64,000 bases of DNA, taken from the NCBI GenBank assembly GCA_020062665.1, contig JAGUVW010000017.1:121658-185657 (forward strand), read 5' to 3'. Each line of letters opens with the position of its first letter. Position 1 is the first letter of the stretch. The notes below the pieces were generated by a model. That model was not told where the DNA came from and made no database searches. It worked only from the letters and a program-made list of their open reading frames with translations. This stretch comes from Pseudomonadales bacterium (GTDB taxonomy: Bacteria > Pseudomonadota > Gammaproteobacteria > Pseudomonadales > Ketobacteraceae). This document shows positions 35,759 through 44,443 of this stretch, one piece after another. The position numbers were made by a program, and so were the translations under genes.

Positions 35759-36793
35759 ATGTTTGATGGAAAAATTTTGTTGATTAGCGGCGGAACAGGT
35801 TCTTTTGGTAATGCAGTTCTCAAACGATTCTTGTCTTCTCCTATATCTGAAATAAGGGTTTTTAGTCGAGATGAAAAGAAACAAGACGATATGCGGAAAC
35901 AATACGCGAGCAGCAAGTTGAAATTTTATATTGGCGATGTTCGCGATTTCAGTAGCGTGCTTGGAGCAACCCGTGGTGTTGACTATATTTTTCATGCCGC
36001 GGCTTTAAAGCAAGTTCCGTCATGTGAGTTTCATCCTATGCAGGCAGTGCAGACCAATATTATTGGCACTGAAAATGTTCTGGAAGCAGCTATTCAAAAC
36101 GATGTGTCTAAAGTTGTTTGTCTGAGCACCGACAAAGCCGTTTATCCCATCAATGCAATGGGCATATCAAAAGCCATGATGGAGAAAGTTATGGTGGCAA
36201 AAGCGAGAAACGTCGTTGGCGGCAGGACAACAATATGTGGAACCCGCTATGGAAACGTAATGGCTTCTCGTGGTTCAGTTATCCCATTGTTTGTGAATCA
36301 GATTCTCGCTGGCAAGGAAATTACAGTTACCGACCCTGGCATGACGCGGTTTATGATGACGCTTGATGAGGCCGTTAGTCTTGTAATGTACGCGTTTGAG
36401 AATGGGCGGAATGGTGATCTTTTCGTGCAAAAGGCACCAGCTGCAACAATTGAAACATTAGCCAAAGCGTTGTTGGAGTTGTTTGATAGACCCCAGCATC
36501 CCATTCGCGTTATTGGAACCAGGCATGGCGAGAAGCGCTATGAGGCACTGTTGAGTCGCGAGGAAATGGCGATGGCCGACGATTTAGGGGAATATTACAG
36601 GGTGCCTCCCGATCTCCGGGATTTGAATTACACTAAGTACTTTGAGCAAGGCGAAGAGAAGATCACTGCTATGGAAGATTACAATTCTCATAATACAACG
36701 CGGCTGGATGTAAACGGTATGTGTCGATTGCTGAAGAAATTGGATTTCGTTCAGGCAATGTTGCGAGGTGAGAGAGCGAATCCGGAGGGGTGA
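35759..36793 (+). CDS. wbjB: UDP-GlcNAc 4,6-dehydratase/5-epimerase (WbjB/FnlA/CapE)
   Basis: A 344-residue extended SDR for the first step to UDP-L-FucNAc. It has GGTGSFGN at the N-terminus, AAALKQVPSCE, and the active-site segment STDKAVYPINAMGISK in which the usual Tyr is M134 with K138. A Met in that place is the known feature of the CapE/FnlA branch. The C-terminal SREEMAMADDLGEYYRVPPD segment also fits. The next two genes are the reductase and the 2-epimerase of the same path, in the order of Pseudomonas wbjBCD. Confidence 0.92.
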   Translation: MFDGKILLISGGTGSFGNAVLKRFLSSPISEIRVFSRDEKKQDDMRKQYASSKLKFYIGDVRDFSSVLGATRGVDYIFHAAALKQVPSCEFHPMQAVQTNIIGTENVLEAAIQNDVSKVVCLSTDKAVYPINAMGISKAMMEKVMVAKARNVVGGRTTICGTRYGNVMASRGSVIPLFVNQILAGKEITVTDPGMTRFMMTLDEAVSLVMYAFENGRNGDLFVQKAPAATIETLAKALLELFDRPQHPIRVIGTRHGEKRYEALLSREEMAMADDLGEYYRVPPDLRDLNYTKYFEQGEEKITAMEDYNSHNTTRLDVNGMCRLLKKLDFVQAMLRGERANPEG

Positions 36794-36797
36794 AACG

Positions 36798-37922
36798 ATG
36801 AAATTACTTGTAACCGGTAGCGACGGATTTTTGGGCAAGAATGTTTGTGTTCGATTGTCGGAAATTGTAGGAATTGAGGTTCTATGTTTTTCTCGCAAGA
36901 ATAGAGAAGATGAATTGCACGGCTTGATTTCCCAGTCAGATTTTGTAGTTCATCTCGCGGGTGTCAATCGGCCTGATGACCCATCTGATTTTTTTAAAGG
37001 AAATGCTGGCTTGACTGAGTTACTTTGTCAGGCTGTCAGTGATACTGGTAGGAAAATTCCGATTATTTATGCATCATCCATTCAGGCTGAGTCCGAAAGT
37101 CAGTATGGAAAAAGCAAGAAAGCTGCCGAGGACGCTCTTTTAAGTTTGGCCGAGAGCAATGGCTCCCCTGTTCATATTTTTAGGCTGCCTAACGTTTTTG
37201 GAAAATGGTCGAGGCCGAACTATAACTCTGTTGTTGCGACATTTTGTCATAATATTTCGCGCGACCTGAATATATGGGTAAGTGATGAAAGCGATGTTGT
37301 TACCTTGGCGTATGTGGATGATGTCGTTGCTCAGTTTGTTAGTGTCATTAACCGCGATAGTGTGGGGGCGGCGTTTGTAGATGTTGATACCACATATCGA
37401 ATAACGCTCGGAGAATTGGTAAGTACATTGAAATCTTTCAGAGATTCCCGAGACAATTTGACTATTGACAGTGTAGGTGTAGGGCTCGCCCGGAAGTTGT
37501 ATTCTACCTATATCAGTTATCTTGGTCCGTCCAACTTCTCTTACGCAGTTCCTCAGTATGGTGATAGTCGCGGGATCTTCGTGGAAATGTTAAAGACCAA
37601 AGATTCTGGGCAGTTTTCATTTTTTACTGCACACCCAGGCGTGACCCGTGGTGGACATTATCATCATACCAAAACTGAGAAGTTTCTCGTAATTAAGGGA
37701 GAAGCGCGTTTTTGCTTTCGTAATCTCGCTACTGATGAGTTTTATGAGTTATTCGCATCAGGAAAGGATTCAATAATCGTAGAGACAATCCCTGGCTGGG
37801 CTCATGACATTACCAATGTAGGTGTCGAAGAGCTTGTTGTGATGTTGTGGGCGAATGAAATTTTCGACCGAGACAACCCTGATACGTACTCTTTCCCTTT
37901 AAGCTGTGCAGCACTGGACTGA
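36798..37922 (+). CDS. wbjC: UDP-2-acetamido-2,6-dideoxy-L-arabino-hexos-4-ulose reductase (WbjC/CapF)
   Basis: A 374-residue two-domain enzyme. The N-terminal SDR domain has TGSDGFLGKNV and QYGKSKKAAED (YxxxK). The C-terminal 110 residues are a cupin with a metal-binding GGHYHHTKTEKFLVI and H in GWAHDITN. CapF/FnlB uses the cupin for epimerisation at C-3 and the SDR domain for reduction at C-4. The start ATG at 36798 has GGAGGGG just before it and follows the wbjB stop by 4 nt. Confidence 0.92.
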   Translation: MKLLVTGSDGFLGKNVCVRLSEIVGIEVLCFSRKNREDELHGLISQSDFVVHLAGVNRPDDPSDFFKGNAGLTELLCQAVSDTGRKIPIIYASSIQAESESQYGKSKKAAEDALLSLAESNGSPVHIFRLPNVFGKWSRPNYNSVVATFCHNISRDLNIWVSDESDVVTLAYVDDVVAQFVSVINRDSVGAAFVDVDTTYRITLGELVSTLKSFRDSRDNLTIDSVGVGLARKLYSTYISYLGPSNFSYAVPQYGDSRGIFVEMLKTKDSGQFSFFTAHPGVTRGGHYHHTKTEKFLVIKGEARFCFRNLATDEFYELFASGKDSIIVETIPGWAHDITNVGVEELVVMLWANEIFDRDNPDTYSFPLSCAALD

Positions 37923-37926
37923 ATTT

Positions 37927-39078
37927 ATGAATAAGTTGAAAGTTCTGACGGTTCTGGGGACGCGGCCTGAGATAATAAGACTATCGCGAGTTATTGCGGT
38001 ACTGGACAGGGTCGTTGATCACGTGATTGTACACACTGGTCAAAACTATGATCATGAATTGAATCAGGTTTTCTTCGATGAACTGTCGGTTCGAAAACCC
38101 GATTATTTTCTGAATGTTGATACATCTTCCTTGGGTCGTTTTCTTGGGGGAGTATTGGAAAATATCGAAGAGGTTATATTGAAGGAAAAGCCAGATGCAA
38201 TGCTCGTTTTGGGGGATACAAATAGTGCTATCGCCGTATTGATGGCGAAGAGGATGAAAGTCCCTACTTATCACATGGAGGCTGGAAATAGGAGCTATGA
38301 CGCGAACGTTCCGGAGGAGATAAACCGGAAAATGGTGGATCATCTGGCTGATTTCAATTTGGTTTACACAGAAAATGCACGGAGGCATTTAATTGCAGAG
38401 GGGCTTAACCAGCGTTTCATTTATATGACTGGCTCGCCCATGAGGGAGGTTCTTGAGTTTAATTTGGCCAAGATAAACTCGTCTAATATTTTGCAGACAC
38501 TTAATCTTCAGAAAGGAAGTTATTTTGTAGCAAGCATCCACAGGGAAGAAAATGTGGACAACCGGCAGAACCTGGAAATGGTTTTGGATTGTCTGCGAAT
38601 GGTACATGACACGTATGGATTTCCTGTTGTGGTGTCGACTCACCCGCGAACGCAGAACCGTCTTAAGTCGTTCAAACTGGATGACTCCCGTGACATCAGA
38701 TTTTTGAAACCATTTGGTTTTTTTGACTATAACTTCCTGCAGATGTCTGCGTTCTGTACGATTTCGGACAGTGGAACCATTAGTGAGGAGTCTTCTATCC
38801 TTGGTTTCCCCGCGGTTAGTTTGCGGCGTTCTATAGAAAGGCCAGAAGCGCTAGATGTTGGTGCGATTTCGCTAACCGGGCTCGAACCTTCAGTGGTTTT
38901 GCAATGTGTCGAATTGGCAGTAGCGCCCAGGGATCTTTTTTCAGGTGCTGAAACAGAGTGTCCTGATGGCTACAAGGTCAGGAATACATCGGAACGAGTG
39001 GTTAAGCTGATTGTGGGAACCGCGAAGCTCGCCAATAGCTGGCGCAATATGGATAAATTCAGCCGATATGAGTGGTAA
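37927..39078 (+). CDS. wbjD: UDP-L-FucNAc synthase, non-hydrolysing 2-epimerase (WbjD/CapG)
   Basis: A 383-residue UDP-N-acetylhexosamine 2-epimerase family enzyme that makes UDP-L-FucNAc from its C-2 epimer. LTVLGTRPEIIRL starts the fold; HTGQNYDHELN, HMEAGNRSYD, VPEEINRKMVDHLADF and SGTISEESSILGFP are the family motifs. It completes the wbjB-wbjC-wbjD path. I start at the ATG at 37927 by homology, just past the wbjC stop. Confidence 0.92.
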   Translation: MNKLKVLTVLGTRPEIIRLSRVIAVLDRVVDHVIVHTGQNYDHELNQVFFDELSVRKPDYFLNVDTSSLGRFLGGVLENIEEVILKEKPDAMLVLGDTNSAIAVLMAKRMKVPTYHMEAGNRSYDANVPEEINRKMVDHLADFNLVYTENARRHLIAEGLNQRFIYMTGSPMREVLEFNLAKINSSNILQTLNLQKGSYFVASIHREENVDNRQNLEMVLDCLRMVHDTYGFPVVVSTHPRTQNRLKSFKLDDSRDIRFLKPFGFFDYNFLQMSAFCTISDSGTISEESSILGFPAVSLRRSIERPEALDVGAISLTGLEPSVVLQCVELAVAPRDLFSGAETECPDGYKVRNTSERVVKLIVGTAKLANSWRNMDKFSRYEW

Positions 39079-40252
39079 AAGCTGTCCAGAAAGGCCGATT
39101 GCTATTGTCAATAGAACTTGTTGGCCGCATGGCCAGTTAATTGGAGAGGCGTTATTGTGTTTGGGTGAGCGCCTTGCCGGGCAATTACCTTTAGTTTTTG
39201 TAGGACAGAGCAACGAGGACGTTTCAGCATTTGCTAGGAATGTTGGCAGGGCGCAGGGGATCGTTTTTGCCGTTTGCCGTTTGCGTGCGGATTCGGCAGC
39301 CAGTATAGGACGCAGGATTGTTGATTCCATAGTCTTTGCACTTTGGGTTTGTGTTTCTCTGGTGAAATGGCGACCCCAGCTGGTTTATGTGGCGACCGAT
39401 CCACCAGTTATTGTACCGCTGGTTGTGTCGATTTACTGCCGACTTTTCGCAGCTCGATATTTGTATCACTTACAGGATATTCATCCTGAGACGTCACGTG
39501 TTACTACAAAAATAAATCGGTATGTTTTCAGTTTGCTCAGAAGCATTGATGTCTATACGTTGCGTCATGCGGGAAAGGTCGTGACGATATCCAGCCAGAT
39601 GGCTAGGGAGCTTGAAGCACGGGTAGGTCATGAGCTTGCGATTTCCTTGGTGAATAATCCTGCGCTGAGTGATGATAAGGCTATGGTGGATTCGGCTAAA
39701 TCTGGCGACATTATTTTTTGTGGAAATGCAGGCAGACTGCAGCGTATCCCGCTGATTGTTCAGGCTCTTGATGCGTATATCGGCGCAGGAGGGAGACTGA
39801 AGTTCACGTTTGTTGGCGGCGGTCTTTTCGCGTCGATGCTACGTGACCTATCCGTTCGGTATGACAGCGTTCGTTATTTGGGAGTGGTTTCCGCAGAGGA
39901 TGCGGCAAGGTTGATGAGCTGCCACAAGTGGGGGCTTATGCCCATTGATGACGAAGTTACACGCTACGCGTTTCCGAGCAAGTCGTCCTCCTATGTAATG
40001 TCTGGCTCTGCCATCATTGCTGTTTGTTCTGCTTCCAATGCCGTTGCCAAGTGGGTTGAGGAAAATGGTATCGGTCTTGTTTCTACGCCCGAGGTTTCTT
40101 CTATTGTTGAGTTACTGAAGAATATTGAAGACGGCTATTTTGTTGCGGAAGATTATCGTGAAGCACTGAGGGAAATGCGTAACGAGTTCAGTATCGATTC
40201 ATTTCTTGATAGGTTGTCTTATGAAATTCTGTCATTGCGTAATGTCGCCTGA
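39068..40252 (+). CDS. wbjE: Glycosyltransferase, probably L-FucNAc-transferring (WbjE-like)
   Basis: A GT-B glycosyltransferase of about 394 residues. HLQDIHPETSRV, ISSQMARELEARVG, FCGNAGRLQRIPLIVQALDAY and PSKSSSYVMSGSAIIAV are the acceptor and donor parts. In Pseudomonas and other wbjBCD clusters the next gene, wbjE, encodes the FucNAc transferase, so this assignment rests on order plus GT4 fold. The ATG at 39068 overlaps the wbjD stop; no strong ribosome site, so coupling is likely. Confidence 0.8.
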   Translation: MSGKSCPERPIAIVNRTCWPHGQLIGEALLCLGERLAGQLPLVFVGQSNEDVSAFARNVGRAQGIVFAVCRLRADSAASIGRRIVDSIVFALWVCVSLVKWRPQLVYVATDPPVIVPLVVSIYCRLFAARYLYHLQDIHPETSRVTTKINRYVFSLLRSIDVYTLRHAGKVVTISSQMARELEARVGHELAISLVNNPALSDDKAMVDSAKSGDIIFCGNAGRLQRIPLIVQALDAYIGAGGRLKFTFVGGGLFASMLRDLSVRYDSVRYLGVVSAEDAARLMSCHKWGLMPIDDEVTRYAFPSKSSSYVMSGSAIIAVCSASNAVAKWVEENGIGLVSTPEVSSIVELLKNIEDGYFVAEDYREALREMRNEFSIDSFLDRLSYEILSLRNVA

Positions 40253-40286
40253 CCGTGCTGCGCTTGGCAAACTTGGTCGGCGTTCC

Positions 40287-40862
40287 ATGTATCCTTTTTT
40301 CAAAAGATTGTGCGATATTGTTTTTTCATCATTTCTGTTGGTTTTCTCCTCACCTGTGCTTGTGCTCGTGTCGCTGGCGATCTTCTTAGAGGATCGCAAG
40401 GGAGTTCTTTTTGTACAACAGAGAATAGGAAGAAATGAGCGCCCGTTTCAGTTGATCAAGCTCAGGTCTATGGCACTGACTCATAGGTTTTTATCAGCCC
40501 AGGTTTATGATGATTCACCGGGGGTTACCGTCGTCGGTCGATTTATTAGACGCTATAAAATTGATGAATTGCCTCAGCTCATTAATGTGTTGCGAGGCGA
40601 TCTGAGCATTGTGGGGCCAAGACCTTGCTTGCCAGAAACATTGTTACTGTTTGGCAAAGAAAGATCCGCTCTCAGGCATTCTGTGCGTCCAGGTATGACT
40701 GGTCTTGCGCAGGTGAATGGCAATATTCATCTGGACTGGCATGAAAGGCTTGAATTTGATTTGGCTTATGTAAGCTCGGTGTCTGCCGGGTTGGATTTTT
40801 GTATTCTGTTGAGGACGGTGCTGGTAGTTGTATTTGGTGAAAAATGGGGATGGAAAAATTGA
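40287..40862 (+). CDS. Initiating sugar-1-phosphate transferase (PglC type)
   Basis: A short (about 190 residues) polyprenyl-phosphate sugar-1-phosphate transferase with one N-terminal reentrant helix (FKRLCDIVFSSFLLVFSSPVLVLVSL), FVQQRIGRNERPFQLIKLRSM, the catalytic DELPQLINVLRGDLSIVGPRPCLPE and a conserved RPGMTGLAQV. Lacking the extra helices of WcaJ/WbaP, it is the PglC/WecP-like kind that uses UDP-diNAc-bacillosamine or UDP-QuiNAc-type donors. That matches the PglD, PglE and PglF relatives nearby. The start may be this ATG or the ATG at 40242. Confidence 0.88.
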   Translation: MYPFFKRLCDIVFSSFLLVFSSPVLVLVSLAIFLEDRKGVLFVQQRIGRNERPFQLIKLRSMALTHRFLSAQVYDDSPGVTVVGRFIRRYKIDELPQLINVLRGDLSIVGPRPCLPETLLLFGKERSALRHSVRPGMTGLAQVNGNIHLDWHERLEFDLAYVSSVSAGLDFCILLRTVLVVVFGEKWGWKN

Positions 40863-40863
40863 T

Positions 40864-41841
40864 ATGATCAGGATAGCGTTAATCGGCGGCGTTACGAGCA
40901 CACTCGCCACGCTACGCTCTTTGATCAGGCATAACATTACGAATGTGGACATTTACGGCTACGCACCTAACAATTCTGAGCTCGTAAGTGGCTTTGTGAA
41001 TCTGGAAGGAGTTGCGCGGGAATGTGGCTGTTCTTACACAGGCTTTTTGCGAGTAAATGATCTGAAAGAGACGTTTATTGAAAAAGCGTATGACTACATT
41101 TTTGTCGTAGGCCTGTCCCAGTTGATATGTGATGATATTATCAGGTCAGCCAGATCTTCTTGTGTAGGTTTTCATCCTACCAAGCTGCCTTGGGGGAGAG
41201 GTAGGGCGCCTATCGCTTGGTTGATTCTGAAAGACGGTAAGGGTGCAGCAACATTTTTCCGTATTAAACCTGGCGCGGGGGTAGACGCCGGGGCTATCTT
41301 GGCTCAGTCGGACTTTTGTGTGGATAGTGACAAGGATACTGCTGCGAACATAGAGGAGAAGATTGTTCATCATATTGGATTGGCATTAGATCAGTTATTG
41401 CCGTCCATTCTTGCTGGGCAGGTTCGGGAGATTCCTCAGGCTGGTTTCGATTCAAGCGAGTTTGGTATCCGTAAGTCCCAGGATGGGTTTGTGGACTGGG
41501 CCTGTGACGCGGCGACGGTTCTGCGTCATATTAGGGCTTCGATGCCGCCACATCCCGGTGCTTTTGCATTTGTCGGTGCCAATAAATTTCAGATACATTG
41601 GGTTTCATCTGAAGTCGTTAGAAACATCGAAGGAGTGATAGGGCGGATTTTGTTTAAGAAGGATGATCACTATCTCATTCAAACAGGATCTGGTTCTATT
41701 TGGGTTGGTTCCGATTGTGAGCTGCGAGTTGGTGATCAGCTTGGCGTTTCCAGTCCGTATCAGTTGTTTTCCATCGAAAAAAGATTGTCGGATTTGGAGA
41801 ATATTTTGCGGCAATATCAAAAGCGGAGTGAGAGCGAATGA
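40864..41841 (+). CDS. Formyltransferase-family protein, sugar N-formyltransferase-like
   Basis: A 325-residue member of the formyltransferase family (10-formyl-THF-dependent). The N-terminal IALIGGVTSTLATLRSL and the substrate-loop segment FHPTKLPWGRGRAPIAWLI, followed by GAGVDAGAI, match the catalytic His and Asp of methionyl-tRNA and sugar N-formyltransferases. The residue two before the His is Gly, where the classical family has the catalytic Asn (NxH), so its chemistry is uncertain. It overlaps the PIG-L deacetylase by 4 bp, and the pair probably swaps an acetyl for a formyl group on an amino sugar. Confidence 0.82.
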   Translation: MIRIALIGGVTSTLATLRSLIRHNITNVDIYGYAPNNSELVSGFVNLEGVARECGCSYTGFLRVNDLKETFIEKAYDYIFVVGLSQLICDDIIRSARSSCVGFHPTKLPWGRGRAPIAWLILKDGKGAATFFRIKPGAGVDAGAILAQSDFCVDSDKDTAANIEEKIVHHIGLALDQLLPSILAGQVREIPQAGFDSSEFGIRKSQDGFVDWACDAATVLRHIRASMPPHPGAFAFVGANKFQIHWVSSEVVRNIEGVIGRILFKKDDHYLIQTGSGSIWVGSDCELRVGDQLGVSSPYQLFSIEKRLSDLENILRQYQKRSESE

Positions 41842-42518
41842 AAAACGTGATACTGATTATTGCTCCGCATGCCGATGATGAGGTGCTTGGGTGCGGCGGC
41901 AGTATTGTTAGATTCTCTGAAGAGGGGCATGACGTTATTGTGGTTGTCATGACGAATGCATCAGTTGGAGCGCCGGAGATATTCTCTGCTGATTCTATCA
42001 GCCGGGTAAGGGCTGAGGCATTGGATTCCCACAAGTTGTTAGGCGTTAAAGAAACGCTTTTTCTGGACTTGCCGGGACCCCAGTTGGATCAGTATCCATC
42101 CTATAGAATTTCCGATGCGATAGCAGCCTTGATCAAAACGCATCGTCCTGACACCTTGCTTGTGCCCCATCATGGCGATTTGCATGTTGATCATCGGGTA
42201 GTTTTTGATGCCGCTTTGGTAGCTGCTCGTCCGCAGAACGGAATGTCGGTTCGCAAGATACTGGCTTATGAGACTCTTTCTGAAACGGATTGGGTAAATC
42301 CGACGGGAGGTGCTGTTTTTGCGCCCAACTATTATGTTGGTCTTACAGAGCAGCAGCTGGAAACGAAATTGAATGCCATGAACGTATTCAAGTCGCAACT
42401 GCGAGAGTTTCCGCATCCCCGCTCCCTGGTTTCCCTGGAGGCGCTGGCTAGATTGCGCGGAGGTTGTGTTGGTCGCGTCGCAGCAGAGGCATATGTTCTT
42501 GTCCGATCGATTCAATGA
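41838..42518 (+). CDS. PIG-L family amino-sugar deacetylase
   Basis: A 226-residue zinc deacetylase of the PIG-L/LmbE family. The metal site is APHADDEVLGCGG near residues 9-21, with the third ligand in DLHVDHRV. It removes an N-acetyl group from a sugar. The 4-bp overlap with the formyltransferase gene suggests they act in sequence on one sugar. Confidence 0.88.
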   Translation: MKNVILIIAPHADDEVLGCGGSIVRFSEEGHDVIVVVMTNASVGAPEIFSADSISRVRAEALDSHKLLGVKETLFLDLPGPQLDQYPSYRISDAIAALIKTHRPDTLLVPHHGDLHVDHRVVFDAALVAARPQNGMSVRKILAYETLSETDWVNPTGGAVFAPNYYVGLTEQQLETKLNAMNVFKSQLREFPHPRSLVSLEALARLRGGCVGRVAAEAYVLVRSIQ

Positions 42519-42569
42519 AGAAGTTTGCATGTACCTTGTGGGTGCAGGAACAAATATGAGGCGACTTGA

Positions 42570-43232
42570 GTGAACCAGTCGATATATGCAGTCTATGGTG
42601 CAGGTGGGTGTGGCAGGGGCGTCATGCCAGTTGCGAGAGACACACTTCAATCACAAGGCGTCGATGCCAGCCGGTTATATTTCATTGATGATGCGAAAGC
42701 AGGTTCTTGCGTCAACGGGCATCAGGTTGTCAGTTTTGAACAGTTTGTTGGCTTCTCTGCTTTGGAGCGCCATGCGGTCATTGCGATTGCCGACGGCAAA
42801 ATCCGTGCGCATCTGGCTGCCCGTTTTCAAGACCATTCAGTATTTAACTGGAGCATTCGGGCGTCCAATGTCGTCATCATGGATGATGTTCTAGTTAGTG
42901 AGGGAGCAGCGATTTCGCCCTTCGTGACCATTGCTTCGAATGTGAGAATCGGCCGCTGTTTCCACGCCAATATTTATAGCTATGTTGAACATGATTGTGT
43001 CATTGGGGATTTCGTGACATTCGCACCGAGCGTTATGTGCAATGGCAATGTAGTAATTGAGGATTATGCATATATTGGTGCTGGTGCCGCTATTAGACAA
43101 GGTGTGTCGGGAGATCCTGTTGTCATTGGGAAAGGGGCTGTTGTTGGTATGGGCGCTGTTGTTACGAAGAGTGTTCCCGCTGGAGTCACTGTAGTGGGAA
43201 ATCCTGCACGCGCATTGGGTCGCAGCTTGTGA
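42570..43232 (+). CDS. PglD-like sugar O/N-acetyltransferase
   Basis: A 220-residue two-domain acetyltransferase of the PglD/NeuD family: an N-terminal Rossmann-like nucleotide-sugar domain (VYGAGGCGRGV) and a C-terminal left-handed beta helix (VLVSEGAAISPFVTIASNVRIGRC to VVTKSVPAGVTVVGNPARALGRS). PglD adds acetyl to the 4-amino group of the bacillosamine precursor. GTG start with GAGG at the right distance. It is followed by the matching aminotransferase. Confidence 0.87.
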   Translation: MNQSIYAVYGAGGCGRGVMPVARDTLQSQGVDASRLYFIDDAKAGSCVNGHQVVSFEQFVGFSALERHAVIAIADGKIRAHLAARFQDHSVFNWSIRASNVVIMDDVLVSEGAAISPFVTIASNVRIGRCFHANIYSYVEHDCVIGDFVTFAPSVMCNGNVVIEDYAYIGAGAAIRQGVSGDPVVIGKGAVVGMGAVVTKSVPAGVTVVGNPARALGRSL

Positions 43233-43260
43233 TTGGTTTGATGTAAGTGGTGGAGGTTAC

Positions 43261-44436
43261 GTGCTGAATACATCATTCTCTCCTTGGCCTTCCTTTTCTC
43301 AGGAAGAAGCTGATGAGGTATCCCGTGTTCTACTTTCCAACAAGGTGAATTACTGGACTGGCCAAGAGTGCAGAGAATTCGAGCGCGAATTTGGCGCTTT
43401 TGTTGGCGTTAAGTATGCCGTTGCGCTTGCCAACGGTACGTTGGCTCTGGATGTTGCCCTTAAGGTTTTGGGTGTCGGACATGGGGATGAGGTCGTGGTT
43501 ACTCCCCGTACCTTCATGGCATCTGCCTCATGTATCGTAACTGCGGGAGCGACTCCCGTTTTTGCAGATGTAGACGCTGATACGCAAAACATTACAGCCG
43601 AAACTATCAAGTTGGTTCTTACACCTCGCACCAAGGCAATAATTTGTGTTCACTTGGCTGGAATGCCATGCGACATGGATTCGATCATGGCTCTAGCAGA
43701 AGAGCATGGACTTTTTGTTATCGAGGATTGTGCTCAAGCCCATGGTGCGACTTACAAAGGTCGTTCTGTTGGAAGCATCGGTCATTTGGGTGCATGGTCG
43801 TTCTGTCAGGACAAGATCATGACCACGGGTGGTGAAGGCGGCATGGTCACCACCAACGATCAAGCGCTTTGGTCGCGCATGTGGAGTTACAAGGATCACG
43901 GCAAGAGCTGGGAGGCAGTTTATGAGCGGCAACATCCGCCCGGATTTCGATGGTTGCACGAGTCCTTTGGCACCAACTGGCGTATGACCGAGATGCAGGC
44001 AGTGATCGGTCGAATCCAATTGCGAAGGATGCCGGAGTGGCACGCAGAGCGATTGAACAATGCGCGACAGATTTGGCAATGCGCGCGGGATTTGCCTGGG
44101 CTCAGGGTTCCTGCGGCACCGGAGTGGGCCGGGCATGCGGCGTACAAGTGCTATGTGTTCGTTGATCCAAAGGTGCTGAAACCAGATTGGGATCGTGATC
44201 GGATCATGCATGAGATTAATCAACTGGGAGTGCCCTGCTTTGTTGGCTCTTGCTCCGAGGTCTATCTGGAAAAAGCCTTTGAGGGTACGGGGTGGTGCCC
44301 GGCGGAGCGCCTGCCCGTAGCGCGTGAATTGGGTGAAACCAGCTTGATGTTCATGGTGCATCCGGGGCTCACCAGCGAGCAAATCGATACAACCTGCTCA
44401 GCGCTAGAGAAAACCATGCGCTTGGCGGTGTCCTGA
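43261..44436 (+). CDS. PLP-dependent sugar aminotransferase (DegT/DnrJ/EryC1/StrS; PglE-like)
   Basis: A 391-residue nucleotide-sugar aminotransferase. The PLP lysine is K185 in WSFCQDKIMTTGGEGG, with ALANGTLALD and IEDCAQAHGA for cofactor binding. The K(Q/D)K-type spacing and SFCQDK resemble the PglE/WbpE groups acting on 4-keto or 3-keto sugars. In context (PglD-like gene just upstream, WbpM/PglF dehydratase at 50.2 kb) it probably aminates UDP-4-keto-6-deoxy-GlcNAc. GTG start with GGAGG. Its end lies 7 bp from the convergent Fic gene. Confidence 0.9.
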   Translation: MLNTSFSPWPSFSQEEADEVSRVLLSNKVNYWTGQECREFEREFGAFVGVKYAVALANGTLALDVALKVLGVGHGDEVVVTPRTFMASASCIVTAGATPVFADVDADTQNITAETIKLVLTPRTKAIICVHLAGMPCDMDSIMALAEEHGLFVIEDCAQAHGATYKGRSVGSIGHLGAWSFCQDKIMTTGGEGGMVTTNDQALWSRMWSYKDHGKSWEAVYERQHPPGFRWLHESFGTNWRMTEMQAVIGRIQLRRMPEWHAERLNNARQIWQCARDLPGLRVPAAPEWAGHAAYKCYVFVDPKVLKPDWDRDRIMHEINQLGVPCFVGSCSEVYLEKAFEGTGWCPAERLPVARELGETSLMFMVHPGLTSEQIDTTCSALEKTMRLAVS

Positions 44437-44443
44437 GTCAACA

